64,000 bases of DNA from Erythrobacter litoralis (GTDB taxonomy: Bacteria; Pseudomonadota; Alphaproteobacteria; Sphingomonadales; Sphingomonadaceae). The notes beneath the pieces were generated by a model. The model was not told where the DNA came from. It did no database searches and worked only from the letters and a program-made list of their open reading frames with translations. Positions 11,536 to 21,592 of this stretch are shown here, in pieces. The translations under genes and the position numbers were made by a program. The stretch lies in assembly GCF_001719165.1 (NCBI RefSeq), contig NZ_CP017057.1, positions 1,550,001-1,614,000 of the forward strand, read 5' to 3'. Every line of letters starts with the position of its first letter. Positions within the stretch are counted from its first letter, which is position 1.

Positions 11536-12883
11536 GCGGGTTGCATGTCAGCGCGGTGATCGCAGCCGCCTATCTCGCCGCGCTGAAGCTGCTCGCGCTG
11601 TTTCCGGCGATAGCCCTGCGCGCCCGCCTGCCGGTCCTTGCAGCAGGTGCAGGCGCGCTGGCCGGCGTCGCCTACACCTTGCTGACGGGGGCCCAGGTTC
11701 CCACCGTGCGAAGCTGTGTCGCCGCATTGCTGGTCCTGATCGCGCTGGCAATGGGCCGCGATGCGCTTTCGCTGCGAATGGTCGCCGCGGCCGCTCTCGT
11801 CGTCATGCTGCTGTGGCCTGAGAGCGTAATCGGACCGAGTTTCCAGATGAGCTTCTGCGCCGTGCTCGCAATCGTCGCCTTACACACTTCGCAGCCGATA
11901 AGGGCCTTCCTCGCCCCGCGCGAGGAGCCATGGTGGCAGCACACCGGAAGGCGCGTCGCGATGCTGTTCATCACCGGCCTGGTGATCGAAATCGCACTGA
12001 TGCCGATCGTCCTCTATCATTTCCACAGGGCAGGATTGTACGGCGCAATCGCCAATGTGATCGCCATCCCGCTCGTTACATTCGTATCGATGCCTCTGAT
12101 CGCGCTGGCGCTCCTGCTCGATCTCGCCGGTCTCGGAGCGCCAGTCTGGTACCTGGTGGAGGCATCGCTCGACCTTCTCCTCGCCATTGCCCATTTCACC
12201 GCAAGCCAGCCCGGCGCTGTCAAGCTGATGCCGCAGATGGACGGGCTGACGATCGCACTTTTCACCGCCGGCGGCTTGTGGCTCGCATTGTGGACCGGGC
12301 GGGCGCGGCTGCTGGGCCTCGCGCCTGCTGCGCTCGCCACTGTCATGCTGATCGCGACCCCCATTCCGGACATCCTCATCGGCCGCGAAGGCCGTCATGT
12401 CGGCATCACCATGGTAACGCCGGAAGGGGAACGCCGACTGCTTTCCCTACGGGATACCCGCTCGTCCTACAGCCGCGACAACCTGCTTGAACTCGCCAGC
12501 GTCACCGCCGAACCGATCCCCCTTGCCGAGTGGCCCGGCGCGCGATGTTCCCGGTCGTTCTGCGTGATCGGGATCGAGCGCGGCGGGCGGACCTGGACTC
12601 TCATGATGGCCCGCAATCGCGACCGGATCGAGGAGCGCAGGCTCGCCGCGGCCTGCGCACAGGCCGATATCGTTGTGGCCGACAGGTTTCTGCCACGCTC
12701 CTGCCGTCCCGCCTGGCTCAAGGCGGACCGCAAGCTGCTTTTGCGAAGCGGCGGCCTTGCGCTCGACCTTGATGAGGGCCGCATGACGAGCGTCGCCGAA
12801 GGGCAGGGCCAACACGGATGGTGGCGCGGCGAGCGCGATTGACCACCTTGCTCCCGGCGCCCAAAGCAGGCTTCAAAGAAGAG

Positions 12884-12914
12884 CCGCGTGCCGATTTCGA
12901 CAATCGGCACGCGG
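12884..12914. terminator. hairpin between convergent comEC and lexA
   Basis: A perfect 13-bp stem, CCGCGTGCCGATT paired with its complement around a TCGAC loop, lies 41 bases after the comEC stop and about 115 bases after the lexA stop on the other strand. The position suits a shared bidirectional terminator. There is no clear T-tract on either side. Confidence 0.5.
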
Positions 12915-13030
12915 ACGCTGCATGAAACAGGGACCGATTGGCCACCTGCCAACACGGCCATTCACGAAGCAGCGGGACTTCTGGCGGGCAACAGCAAACC
13001 GCCATGTCACCGTGTCAGGAGTTCCCGGTC

Positions 13031-13729
13031 CTAGTGATAGCGTCGCAGCAACCCGGCAAGCCTGCCCTGGACCTGCACTTCCTCGGACCGGTAGACTTGC
13101 GGTGCATATGCAGCATTGGCCGGATCGAGCCGGACTGCCCCGCCATCCTTGTGGAGGTATTTCAACGTCGCTTCCTCGCCGCGCACCAGCGCCACCACGA
13201 TCTCCCCGTCACGTGCCGTGTCGGTTCGCTTTACGAGCGCGAAATCGCCGTCGAAGATGCCGGCCTCGATCATCGAATCGCCGGATACTTCAAGCGCGTA
13301 GTGTTCACCCGGACCGAGCAGGGCCGCGGGTACGGGGAGCGAGTTCTGCCCCTCGAGTGCCTCGATCGGGGCGCCCGCGGCGATCCGGCCATGGAGCGGG
13401 ATCTCGATCACGTCATTGGCAGGTTCCGGAGCGTCGCGCAGCGTGCGCGAAACCGAGGCCACTGCATCGTTCGCCGCATCGAGCCCGGCAGCGCCGCGCG
13501 AGGCGGGCACGGCATCTTCGGGCTGTCGGATCACTTCAAGTGCGCGCGCACGGTTGGGCAACCGGCGGATGAAGCCGCGTTCCTCAAGCGCTGAAATCAG
13601 GCGGTGAACCCCCGACTTGCTCTTGAGGTCCAGCGCTTCCTTCATCTCCTCGAAACTGGGCGAAACGCCGGTTTCTTCCAGCCTCTGCTGGATAAAGCGG
13701 ATCAGTTCGTGCTGCTTTGCGGTCAGCAT
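13031..13729 (-). CDS. lexA: LexA SOS repressor
   Basis: Represses DNA-damage genes and is removed by RecA-stimulated self-cleavage. An N-terminal winged helix ([11 protein letters not shown], then [11 protein letters not shown]) binds the operator. The C-terminal S24 peptidase part has an Ala-Gly cleavage site in [11 protein letters not shown] near residue 118, a catalytic Ser in [10 protein letters not shown] near 152 and a Lys in ATLKYLH near 190. It has 232 residues. The ATG at 13729 is chosen because the family begins [18 protein letters not shown] lies just upstream. A LexA box 111 bases upstream indicates autoregulation. It follows moeA on the same strand but has its own regulatory region. 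Confidence 0.96.
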   Translation of the reverse strand: MLTAKQHELIRFIQQRLEETGVSPSFEEMKEALDLKSKSGVHRLISALEERGFIRRLPNRARALEVIRQPEDAVPASRGAAGLDAANDAVASVSRTLRDAPEPANDVIEIPLHGRIAAGAPIEALEGQNSLPVPAALLGPGEHYALEVSGDSMIEAGIFDGDFALVKRTDTARDGEIVVALVRGEEATLKYLHKDGGAVRLDPANAAYAPQVYRSEEVQVQGRLAGLLRRYH

Positions 13730-13839
13730 GCGGATTCTCCCACGGGTGCATCCGCAATGGGTGCGGATGCTGAAAAGACGCAACTGCAAGAGGCACCGAT
13801 TGACTGGTGCGTTGCGCGTGCTTTCGCCACCGAAAAGGT

Positions 13840-13854
13840 GAACGAATGCGGAAC
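13840..13854. promoter_or_regulatory. LexA box (GAAC-N7-GAAC)
   Basis: GAACGAATGCGGAAC on the + strand, equal to GTTC-N7-GTTC on the lexA strand. It matches exactly the direct-repeat SOS operator of alphaproteobacteria. It lies in the 182-base gap between moeA and lexA, in the likely lexA promoter region. Confidence 0.8.
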
Positions 13855-13911
13855 GAATAGGAAACTCGGCAATGCAAGTCAAGACGCTTGACCGCGCAAG
13901 AGTTGGACTTT

Positions 13912-15132
13912 TCAGCCGGTTCGCAGTGACCAGACCGACACTTCCTCTCCGGCCTCGACCGGATCGGCCCCGGCGGGGCGGTCGATCAGGCAATCCGCTC
14001 CGGCGAGAGCCATGAGTGCGCTTGAATCCTGAGTAGCGCAGCGCCGGACCTGCTGCCCTTCCATGACGGCGCGCAGGAATTCGCGGCGTTTGCCGCCGGG
14101 CGGAAGGTCTTCCCTCGTGCGGACCGAAAGGGAATGCGGCAGCGGCTCGGCAGCGCCCATCGCAGCGCGAACCAGCGGTAGGACGAACAGGAACGCTGTG
14201 ACGAAGCTCGAAACGGGATTGCCGGGAAGCCCGACGATCACTTGCGGCGGTGCATCCGGGCGGTCACGGGTTGCGACAAGCAGCGGCTTGCCCGGCTTGA
14301 TCGCCACCTTCCAGAATGCGATGTCAGCCCCCCAGCGTTTCAGAGCGTCCTGAAGTAGGTCGTGATCGCCGACTGAGGCGCCGCCGCTGGTAACGAGGAT
14401 ATCGGCTTGCTCGGCCTGCGACAGCGCCCGGGCGAGCGCTTCCATATCATCGGCGACGGGACCGAGCCGGGCCGCGCGCACGCCGAGGGGAGCGAGCTGT
14501 GCGGCGAGCATCGGGCCGTTCGAGGCAGGTATCTGGCCCGGCCCGCATCGCGTTGGATCTCGCACCAATTCGTCTCCGCTGTCGAGCACCGCGATGCGCG
14601 GCACGGCGGCGACCATGCAACTCGCATGGCCGGCGGCGATCGCGAGCGCGATCTGCGCCGGGCCGAGCATGGAGCCTGCCGAGAGCACCTGCGCGCCTTC
14701 CTCAAAATCGAAGCCGCGTTTCCTCACATGACGTCCCGGCGGCGGAATTTCCCCGGCCCGCAAGGTTGCCTCCTCAACGCTCGCATCCTCCTGCAGCAGA
14801 ACCCGGTCGGCACCCTCGGGCATGTGGGCACCGGTGGAGATGCGGACCGCTTCTCCGGGGCCGAGCGCGCCGCCGAACGGCACCCCGGCGCGGCTCTCGC
14901 CGACAATTCGCCACGGTCCGCTGCCGCTGTCGCTGTGAGCGTCGGCGTCGGCGCTCAGCGCATATCCATCCATCGCGGAAAGGTCGGCCGGAGGCTGCGT
15001 GCGCGCGGCCCGGAGGTCGACGGCGAGCACTCGCCCGTGCGCTTGGTCGACAGACACCTCCTCGATGCGAACGGGTGGAGCGAGTGCAAGCAATCGTTCC
15101 TGCGCTTCCTCCAGGGCAAGCGGGCCGTTCAT
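13912..15132 (-). CDS. moeA: molybdopterin molybdenumtransferase MoeA
   Basis: Inserts molybdate into adenylylated molybdopterin, the last common step of molybdenum cofactor synthesis. The 406-residue product shows the family's blocks: [13 protein letters not shown] near residue 50, [13 protein letters not shown] near 100, [12 protein letters not shown] in the MoCF-binding domain, and [11 protein letters not shown]. The start at 15132 is fixed by a TGATG overlap with the moaC stop, which implies coupled translation. The longer open frame from 15387 only runs through moaC in another frame. Confidence 0.94.
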   Translation of the reverse strand: MNGPLALEEAQERLLALAPPVRIEEVSVDQAHGRVLAVDLRAARTQPPADLSAMDGYALSADADAHSDSGSGPWRIVGESRAGVPFGGALGPGEAVRISTGAHMPEGADRVLLQEDASVEEATLRAGEIPPPGRHVRKRGFDFEEGAQVLSAGSMLGPAQIALAIAAGHASCMVAAVPRIAVLDSGDELVRDPTRCGPGQIPASNGPMLAAQLAPLGVRAARLGPVADDMEALARALSQAEQADILVTSGGASVGDHDLLQDALKRWGADIAFWKVAIKPGKPLLVATRDRPDAPPQVIVGLPGNPVSSFVTAFLFVLPLVRAAMGAAEPLPHSLSVRTREDLPPGGKRREFLRAVMEGQQVRRCATQDSSALMALAGADCLIDRPAGADPVEAGEEVSVWSLRTG

Positions 15133-15623
15133 CAATCGCTCCCGGGTGCACGCCAGTGGCCGCTCTTGCCGCCCTGCTTCTCGAGCAGGCGGACCTCGCC
15201 AATGACCATCGCCTTGTCGATCGATTTCGCCATGTCGTAGATCGTCAGCAAAGCGACCGAGACCGCGACCATCGCTTCCATCTCGACCCCGGTCCTGCCG
15301 GTCAGCGAAGCGGTACCGGTAGCGCGGATCGCGTTTTCCTCGAAGTCGAACTCGACCGTCATCGCATCGAGGGCAAGGGGGTGGCAAAGCGGGATCAACT
15401 CGCCCGTGCGCTTGGCTGCCATGATGCCTGCGATGCGCGCGGCCGCGAGGACATCGCCCTTGGGCGCCTCGCCCCCGCGTATCGCTGCAAGAGCTTGAGC
15501 AGACATCGCGATGCGGCCCGATGCCACCGCGACCCGATTGCTTGACTGCTTGCCCCCCACATCGACCATCCGCGCTGCGCCGTCATCTCCCAGATGCGTG
15601 AGACGGCTTGAGTTTTCGCTCAT
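15132..15623 (-). CDS. moaC: cyclic pyranopterin monophosphate synthase accessory protein MoaC
   Basis: Acts after MoaA in making cyclic pyranopterin monophosphate from GTP, the first part of molybdenum cofactor synthesis. It has 163 residues, typical for the family, with [24 protein letters not shown] and [11 protein letters not shown] all present. It overlaps moeA by one base pair (TGATG) and starts 113 bases after trpC on the same strand. Placement of moaC-moeA behind the trp genes is a recurring arrangement in alphaproteobacteria, to my knowledge. Confidence 0.95.
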   Translation of the reverse strand: MSENSSRLTHLGDDGAARMVDVGGKQSSNRVAVASGRIAMSAQALAAIRGGEAPKGDVLAAARIAGIMAAKRTGELIPLCHPLALDAMTVEFDFEENAIRATGTASLTGRTGVEMEAMVAVSVALLTIYDMAKSIDKAMVIGEVRLLEKQGGKSGHWRAPGSD

Positions 15624-15736
15624 ATCTTCGGCTCCCCTCGTCGGCTTGCAGCAAGCGCTCCCGATCGCATCAGGCGATAGGGATGGAAAAATGCCACGAA
15701 GCGGCGAGCCGGAACAGTGGCGCTTTTGGGGAAGTG

Positions 15737-16525
15737 TCAGGCCCTGAGCAGTTCGCGTGTGGCGGCGGCGATATCGCTCGCGCGCATCAGGCTTTCACCC
15801 ACGAGAAAGCAGCGCACACCTGATCTGGCAAGCCGTTCGCAATCAGCTGCGGTGGCAATCCCGCTCTCGCCGACGATCAGCGCATCCTGCGGCGCGAGCG
15901 GGGCGAGGCGTTCGGTCACCGCGAGCGAGGTCTCGAAACTGCGCAGGTCGCGATTGTTGACGCCGATGAGACGCGATTTCAGATGCTTCGCCGCGCGTTC
16001 CAACTCGCGCTCGTCGTGCACTTCGACCAGCACATCCATGCCGAGATCCAGAGCTGCGGCTTCGATTTGCGACATCTGCCCGTCCTCGAGCGCGGCGACT
16101 ATCACCAGCACTGCATCCGCCCCGATCGCGCGCGCCTCGATGCATTGCCACGGATCGACCATGAAATCCTTGCGCAGAACCGGCAGCGCGGAGGCGCTCC
16201 GGGCAGCGACGAGATAATCCTCATGGCCCTGGAAATAGGGCGCGTCGGTAAGGACCGAGAGACAGGCTGCGCCGCCCGCTTCGTAGTCGCGGGCATGGTC
16301 GCCCGGCCTGAAATCCTCGCGTATGAGGCCCTTGGACGGGCTGGCGCGCTTGATCTCGGCGATGAGCCCGAAGCCCGTGGCGCTCGCTTCTCGCAGGGCG
16401 GTCTCGAAACCGCGCGGCGGCGCGGCGCGCGAGGCGGCCGTTTCGAGTTCGGAAAGCGCGATCGCATTCTTGCGAGCTGCAACGATCTCGCGCTTGGCCG
16501 CGCAGATTTCCTCGAGCTTGTTCAT
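15737..16525 (-). CDS. trpC: indole-3-glycerol-phosphate synthase
   Basis: Closes the indole ring in tryptophan synthesis, converting CdRP to indole-3-glycerol phosphate. A TIM barrel of 262 residues, with [12 protein letters not shown] near residue 55, VLRKDFMVD near 115, [11 protein letters not shown] near 185 and VGESGI near 215, which are the family's phosphate and catalytic positions. It starts 89 bases after trpD ends. The trpF domain fused in enterobacteria is absent, as usual outside that group. Confidence 0.96.
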   Translation of the reverse strand: MNKLEEICAAKREIVAARKNAIALSELETAASRAAPPRGFETALREASATGFGLIAEIKRASPSKGLIREDFRPGDHARDYEAGGAACLSVLTDAPYFQGHEDYLVAARSASALPVLRKDFMVDPWQCIEARAIGADAVLVIVAALEDGQMSQIEAAALDLGMDVLVEVHDERELERAAKHLKSRLIGVNNRDLRSFETSLAVTERLAPLAPQDALIVGESGIATAADCERLARSGVRCFLVGESLMRASDIAAATRELLRA

Positions 16526-16614
16526 GCAGGAAGCCTTTGCCGTTCGCGCCCCGCGAAGTCGAGAGGCGCTTGGAAAATCGTGTGTCGATCGCGTTTCTCA
16601 GGCCCGAGGAAACT

Positions 16615-17607
16615 TCACACTGCCATGGCGATCCAGCGATCGAGCAGGCCATGCGCCGCGCCCGAATCAAGCGCTTCGGCAGCGATTGCGACCCGCTCGT
16701 GCCAATCCTGACCGCGCTTTGCGACGCGCAGGGCTCCGGCTGCGTTGAACAGCACCGCGTCGCGGTATGGGCCGGGCGCGCCCATGAGGAGCGCCTTCAA
16801 GGCCGCCGCGTTGTGCATGGCATCGTCGCCGCGGATCGCCTCGATCGGCGTGCGGGGGAGGCCTGCATCCTCGGGCGCGGCACGCTGCATCTCGAAATTG
16901 TGCCCGGTCACGACCGCGACCTCGTTTCCGCCGGCAAGGGACAGCTCGTCGAGACCTTCATCACCCGATACGATCAGAGAACGGCCCGTGCCGAGCTTGG
17001 CCATCGCGCCCGCATAGATCGGAACATAGGCCGGACGGGCGATGCCGATCAGCTGGCTAGAGACCCGCGCGGGATTGGACAACGGACCCATCAGGTTGAA
17101 GATCGTTCGCCGCCCGATCTTTCTGCGGATGGGCTGAATGCGTCCCATTGCGGGATGGTGGTTCTTTGCGAAGAGGAAGCAGATGCCGAGTTCGGCCAGC
17201 GTTTTTTCGGCCGTGCGTCCGGCTGCATCCATGTCGAGGCCAAGAGCTTCGAGCGTATCTGCCGCGCCCGCCTTGGATGAAGCCGCACGGTTGCCGTGCT
17301 TGGCCACCGGCACGCCGCAGGCTGCGACCACCAGGCTGACAGCGGTCGATACATTGAGCGTGTGGTGCCCGTCGCCGCCCGTGCCGCAGACGTCGATCGC
17401 GTCATCGGGCGCATCGATCGGGATCAGACGCGCACGCAGCGCCCGGGCGGCACCCGCAATCTCGTTTGACGTCTCGCCGCGTTCGGTGAGTCCGATCAGG
17501 AAGCTCTCGATTTCGTCTTCCGATGGCTTGCCGTCCAGCAGGATACCGAAAGCGGTTTCGGCCTCGTTCTCCGAAAGAGGTCTGGAAATGTCGGGCAGCA
17601 GGCTCAT
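16615..17607 (-). CDS. trpD: anthranilate phosphoribosyltransferase
   Basis: Transfers phosphoribose from PRPP to anthranilate. The 330-residue protein has the family's [14 protein letters not shown] near residue 80, [15 protein letters not shown] near 108 and [15 protein letters not shown] near 160. The amidotransferase domain is separate (trpG), and the two genes overlap by four bases (ATGA at 17604-17607), so translation is coupled. Confidence 0.96.
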   Translation of the reverse strand: MSLLPDISRPLSENEAETAFGILLDGKPSEDEIESFLIGLTERGETSNEIAGAARALRARLIPIDAPDDAIDVCGTGGDGHHTLNVSTAVSLVVAACGVPVAKHGNRAASSKAGAADTLEALGLDMDAAGRTAEKTLAELGICFLFAKNHHPAMGRIQPIRRKIGRRTIFNLMGPLSNPARVSSQLIGIARPAYVPIYAGAMAKLGTGRSLIVSGDEGLDELSLAGGNEVAVVTGHNFEMQRAAPEDAGLPRTPIEAIRGDDAMHNAAALKALLMGAPGPYRDAVLFNAAGALRVAKRGQDWHERVAIAAEALDSGAAHGLLDRWIAMAV

Positions 17608-18227
17608 GAGGCGATCCGCTCCGGCAAGGTCGCCTCGATTCCGCAGATCCTCGCGAAATTGGCAAGCAGGGCATGGCCGTGCTCGGTCGCGATGCTTTCG
17701 GGATGGAACTGGACCCCGTGGATCGGCAATTCGGAATGGCGAAAGCCCATGACCGATGCATGGTCGCCGCCCGGCGTTTCTGCATGGGCGTTGGCGATGA
17801 GGACGGCCGGCGCATCCACAACCTCCAGGCTGTGATAGCGCGTCGCTATGAACGGAGAGGGGAGGCCAGCGAACACGCCGCTGGCGTCATGAGTTACCGG
17901 ACTGGTCTTGCCGTGCATCAGCCCGCCGCGCACGACTCGTCCGCCGAAATGCTGTCCGATCGCCTGATGGCCGAGACAGACGCCGAGCAAGGGTACGTTC
18001 GCGTCCGCGCAGGCGGCGACGAGATCGAGGCTTACCCCTGCGTCGTCGGGGGTGCAGGGCCCGGGCGAGATCAGGAACCCCTTTGCACCTGTAGCCAGCG
18101 CCTCGCTCGCCGAGATCGCATCATTGCGTTCCACGCGCACGTCGGCGCCCAGTTCCATCAGGTAATGGACTAGATTGAAGGTGAAGCTGTCGTAATTGTC
18201 GATGACTAGGATGTCGGGCGTGGTCAT
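17604..18227 (-). CDS. trpG: anthranilate synthase glutamine amidotransferase component
   Basis: Supplies ammonia from glutamine to TrpE; in many bacteria it also serves PabB. The class I amidotransferase triad is visible: Cys in [13 protein letters not shown] near residue 83, and His and Glu in [14 protein letters not shown] near 175. It has 207 residues. The ATG at 18227 overlaps the stop of pip by four bases, and its own stop overlaps trpD by four bases. It is separated from trpE by pip and a lipoprotein gene, which is unusual for two subunits of one enzyme. Confidence 0.95.
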   Translation of the reverse strand: MTTPDILVIDNYDSFTFNLVHYLMELGADVRVERNDAISASEALATGAKGFLISPGPCTPDDAGVSLDLVAACADANVPLLGVCLGHQAIGQHFGGRVVRGGLMHGKTSPVTHDASGVFAGLPSPFIATRYHSLEVVDAPAVLIANAHAETPGGDHASVMGFRHSELPIHGVQFHPESIATEHGHALLANFARICGIEATLPERIAS

Positions 18228-19189
18228 GGCTGCTTTCCTGCCAGCTTGTCTGTCGCACGCACGAGTCCGTCGATGATACCCGGCTCGCCCGAGGAATGGC
18301 CGGCATCGTGGACGATCCACAGATCGGCGCCCGGCCATGCCTTCTTGACCTCCCACGCGCTGGTCGGCGGAGTGCAGATGTCGTGGCGGCCCTGGACGAT
18401 GATGCCGGGAATGTCCCGGACGCGGTCCATGTTCGCCAGCAGCTGACCTTCCTCCAGATAGAAGTCGTTGAGGAAGAATCGCGCGCAGATACGGGCAAAG
18501 GGCACCGCCTTCGATGGGTCGGCGAATTCCTCCAGCAGCGCCTCGTTGGGAAGCAGCGTTGCGACCGTCCCTTCCCAAAGCGACCACTCACGTGCGGCGG
18601 CAAGGCGGGTTTCCTCGTCATCGCTGGTCAGCCGATCATGATAGGCCTTCACGAGGTCGCCGCGCTCATCCTTCGGGATCAGACCGGTAAACTGTTCCCA
18701 TTGCTCGGCCATGATCTCGCTCGCACCGTAGCGGTAAAGCCAGTTCTTTTCCTTCTGGCGGGCGAGGAACACGCCGCGCAGCACGATCTCGCTGACCCGG
18801 TTCGGATGGGCCTGCGCATAGGCGAGGGCGAGCGTTGCGCCCCAGCTGCCGCCGAACACCTGCCAGCTGTCGTGCCCGCACATTTCGCGCAGGCGTTCGA
18901 TATCCGCGACGATGCGCTGGGTGTCGTTGTTCTCGATTTCGGCAAAGGGCATCGACCTGCCGCAGCCGCGCTGGTCGAACAGGAGCACGTCGTAGAGCGC
19001 CGGATCCCATTGGCGGCGGTGCGATGGGCTCATTCCTCCGCCCGGTCCTCCATGGAGGAAAACCGCCGGCTTGGCCCCAGGTGTGCCGACACGTTCATAG
19101 TAGAGCGAATGGCCCTCTCCGACATCGAGCATACCGGTCTCGTAGGGCTCGATTTCCGGATAGAGCGTACGTTCGTAGGTCAGCGTCAT
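18224..19189 (-). CDS. pip: proline iminopeptidase, alpha/beta hydrolase S33
   Basis: Removes N-terminal proline from peptides. The 321-residue protein has the oxyanion segment [13 protein letters not shown] near residue 45, DQRGCGRS near 73, the nucleophile in [12 protein letters not shown] (Ser near 113), and an Asp/His pair in GRHDICTP and HDAGHSS near the end. The start at 19189 overlaps the upstream lipoprotein stop as ATGA; its own stop overlaps trpG the same way. There is no signal peptide, so it is cytoplasmic. Its place inside the trp operon is odd; a peptide-salvage link is only a guess. Confidence 0.9.
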   Translation of the reverse strand: MTLTYERTLYPEIEPYETGMLDVGEGHSLYYERVGTPGAKPAVFLHGGPGGGMSPSHRRQWDPALYDVLLFDQRGCGRSMPFAEIENNDTQRIVADIERLREMCGHDSWQVFGGSWGATLALAYAQAHPNRVSEIVLRGVFLARQKEKNWLYRYGASEIMAEQWEQFTGLIPKDERGDLVKAYHDRLTSDDEETRLAAAREWSLWEGTVATLLPNEALLEEFADPSKAVPFARICARFFLNDFYLEEGQLLANMDRVRDIPGIIVQGRHDICTPPTSAWEVKKAWPGADLWIVHDAGHSSGEPGIIDGLVRATDKLAGKQP

Positions 19190-20016
19190 GGTTTCGTCTC
19201 CACCACGATGATCGGTCCTGCGCGGCCGCTGTCCAGTCGTCCGGTCGCAGGGTCCCACAGCGCGGAATTGTTCGAAAGTAGAAGCAGTGCCTGCTCAGTC
19301 TTCAGTTCATCCCGGTAAAAGCGTGCGATCCGCCCGAAGCTTACCGGTGCATCCGCGATCACGAAATGGGCGCGCCCTTCGCGATCGATGCCGACGCCGT
19401 TGCGAACGGCACGGGAGGGACCGTCATCCTCGAAATCGGGATGGAGTTTGCCGTCGATGACGAGCATTGGTCCCGACTGTGTGCCGAATTGCGGGCGGTC
19501 TCGCACGGTCGCGAAAAAGGCGTCAGTTGCAAGCACGCGCCACCTGCCGTCGCTGCCGAAGAAAACGCCGTTGGGCTTCATGTAGAAATTGCCGTCGCCT
19601 CCGCCGCGCGCCAGTTCCGAAGCGCGCTCACCGGCTTCGACGTAATAACCGATCGCGCGCAGATCGTCGCCGAATGCGCCGCCCGTGACGGCAAAGGCGA
19701 TGGTTTCGGCCTGCGCTGACCCGGCGAAAGAGGCGAGCGAGCCGTAAGGCTGGCCGCCTTCGGCCGCGAGCACGGTGCGTATCGAGTGGCGTTTCGGATC
19801 AGCGATGCAATGGGTGAGCGGCACGTCCTCGAAGGTAACGGCTGTGCAGGCTGAAGCGCGGGCCGGCTCCTGCGGTACTTCGGCCTCGACGATTTCCGGC
19901 CCTTGCTGACTGCCCGGTCCGTCCAGTTCGCTGCGGACCACGGGCTCGCCCGCGGGCTGCTGTTCGCAGGCGGCGAGGGCCAGCAGGCCTGCAATAAGGG
20001 CAGACAAACGCGTCAC
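19186..20016 (-). CDS. putative lipoprotein, phosphodiester glycosidase (DUF2233) family
   Basis: This 276-residue protein has a lipoprotein signal: GLLALAACEQQ, with Cys near residue 17. The mature part resembles the NAGPA/DUF2233 fold, with NFYMKPNGVFF, QSGPMLVIDGKLHP and RNGVGIDREG in order. The family's usual NGGMF and LDG segments appear altered to TGGAFG and LSNNSALW, so activity is uncertain. The GTG start at 20016 overlaps the trpE stop (GTGA), and its stop overlaps pip (ATGA). It should be membrane-anchored outside the cytoplasm, which makes its place in the trp run puzzling. Confidence 0.8.
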   Translation of the reverse strand: MTRLSALIAGLLALAACEQQPAGEPVVRSELDGPGSQQGPEIVEAEVPQEPARASACTAVTFEDVPLTHCIADPKRHSIRTVLAAEGGQPYGSLASFAGSAQAETIAFAVTGGAFGDDLRAIGYYVEAGERASELARGGGDGNFYMKPNGVFFGSDGRWRVLATDAFFATVRDRPQFGTQSGPMLVIDGKLHPDFEDDGPSRAVRNGVGIDREGRAHFVIADAPVSFGRIARFYRDELKTEQALLLLSNNSALWDPATGRLDSGRAGPIIVVETKP

Positions 20017-21572
20017 TGGCCGTATCCCGGCTCGGATGCAACGCGCACCGCTTCGCGCGCGGCGGCGAACAGCGCACCCGCTTTTGCGCGGCACTCGGCA
20101 AGTTCGGCATCGGGGTCCGAATCCGCGACGATCCCCGCCCCCGCCTGTACGTGCATGGTCCCGTCCTTCACCACGGCGGTACGCAGAACGATGCACGAAT
20201 CGACCGAGCCGTCCGGGGCGAAGTAGCCGACGCCTCCGGCATAGGCCCCGCGCGTTTCGGGCTCGAGTTGGGCGATGATCTCGCAGGCTCGAATCTTGGG
20301 TGCGCCCGAGACCGTGCCTGCGGGAAAGCCTGCGAATAGCGCGTCAAGCGCATCGCGCCCTTCGGCGAGTTCGCCCACGACATTGCTGACAATATGCATC
20401 ACATGGCTGTAGCGTTCGATCGTGAAGCTGTCCGTTACAGTGACGCTTCCGCGCGCCGCCACCCGGCCGACATCGTTGCGGCCGAGGTCGAGCAGCATGA
20501 GGTGTTCGGCGCATTCCTTCGGATCGGCGAGCAATTCCGCCTCGTTCGCGAGATCCTTCGCGCGTGTTTCGCCCCGGGGCCGCGTGCCGGCGATCGGGCG
20601 GATGGTAACCTCACGCTTTCCGCTGGCGTCGGCACGCACACGAACCAGGATTTCCGGGCTGGAGCCGACAATGGCGAAGCCGGGCAGGTCGAGGAAATAG
20701 AGGAATGGCGAAGGATTGACCCGCCGCAGGGCGCGGTAAAGCGCGAGCGGGGGCAGCGCGAACGGACAGGTGAACCGCTGCGCCAGCACGACCTGGAAGA
20801 TGTCTCCTGCGAGGATGTAATCCTTGGCCCGCGCGACCATCGCCTTGTAGTCATCCCCCGCCATAATCGACACCGGTTCAGGCATCGCCGTACCAAGGGC
20901 CGCGCGCGATTCTGCGGGACGAGGGCGGACCAGCGCTGCGAGGGCCGCGTCGATCCGTTCGCCCGCCTGCGCAATGGCGAAATCCGGCGCCTCCGCCTCC
21001 CAGATCGGGGCGACGCAGAAAAGAGTGTCGGTGAGACCGTCGAACACGCAGATCAGCGTCGGGCGTACGAACAGCATGTCGGGAAGGGCAAGTTCACTTT
21101 CCGCCGCGCGCGGAAGTTTTTCGACCAGCCCGATCGTCTCGTAGCCGAAATAGCCGACGAGACATGCAAGCGCGGGCGGCAGCGCCTCGGGCACGTCGAT
21201 CCGGCAGTCCTGTGCGAGAGAGCGCAACCGATCCAGCGGATTGCCCGGGATTGCCTCGAAGGCATTGCGGTCGCGCCGCCAGTGCCGATTGATCTGGGCT
21301 GTACCTGCATGGCTGCGAAAGACGAGGTCGGGATCGAGGCCAAGCAGGCTGTAGCGCCCACGGATTTCGCCGCCCTCGACCGATTCGAGCAGGAAATCGC
21401 CTCGCCCTTCCTCGATCAGGCGGCGCGCGGCACCTACCGGCGTGTCGCAATCGGCAACCACCTTTCGCCAGACCAGTGCCGGGGCGCCCGATCTAAGCGC
21501 ATGCGCTGCCTCTTCTGCACCATCAGGCAAGCCGGCATCGACGCGGGCAGAGCCTTCTTCCGTCCCAGTCAC
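20013..21572 (-). CDS. trpE: anthranilate synthase component I
   Basis: Makes anthranilate from chorismate with TrpG. The 519-residue protein ends with the chorismate-binding domain: IRPIAGTRPRG, LMLLDLGRNDVGR, FPAGTVSGAPKIRA and AYAGGVGYF. The N-terminal half carries an LLESVEGGEIRGRYS segment typical of the tryptophan feedback site, which suggests product inhibition. The start is GTG at 21572 with GAGGGG close upstream. It lies 20 bases after ppiD and overlaps the lipoprotein gene. I saw no leader peptide or attenuator between ppiD and trpE. Confidence 0.95.
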   Translation of the reverse strand: MTGTEEGSARVDAGLPDGAEEAAHALRSGAPALVWRKVVADCDTPVGAARRLIEEGRGDFLLESVEGGEIRGRYSLLGLDPDLVFRSHAGTAQINRHWRRDRNAFEAIPGNPLDRLRSLAQDCRIDVPEALPPALACLVGYFGYETIGLVEKLPRAAESELALPDMLFVRPTLICVFDGLTDTLFCVAPIWEAEAPDFAIAQAGERIDAALAALVRPRPAESRAALGTAMPEPVSIMAGDDYKAMVARAKDYILAGDIFQVVLAQRFTCPFALPPLALYRALRRVNPSPFLYFLDLPGFAIVGSSPEILVRVRADASGKREVTIRPIAGTRPRGETRAKDLANEAELLADPKECAEHLMLLDLGRNDVGRVAARGSVTVTDSFTIERYSHVMHIVSNVVGELAEGRDALDALFAGFPAGTVSGAPKIRACEIIAQLEPETRGAYAGGVGYFAPDGSVDSCIVLRTAVVKDGTMHVQAGAGIVADSDPDAELAECRAKAGALFAAAREAVRVASEPGYGQ

Positions 21573-21592
21573 GCGCGACCCCTCGACTTCGT

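Noticed and set aside
11517..12842. Downstream half of comEC as a separate functional gene
   Set aside because: Its open frame begins inside the IS end with no start signal, and it lacks the N-terminal part; it is the remnant of the interrupted gene.
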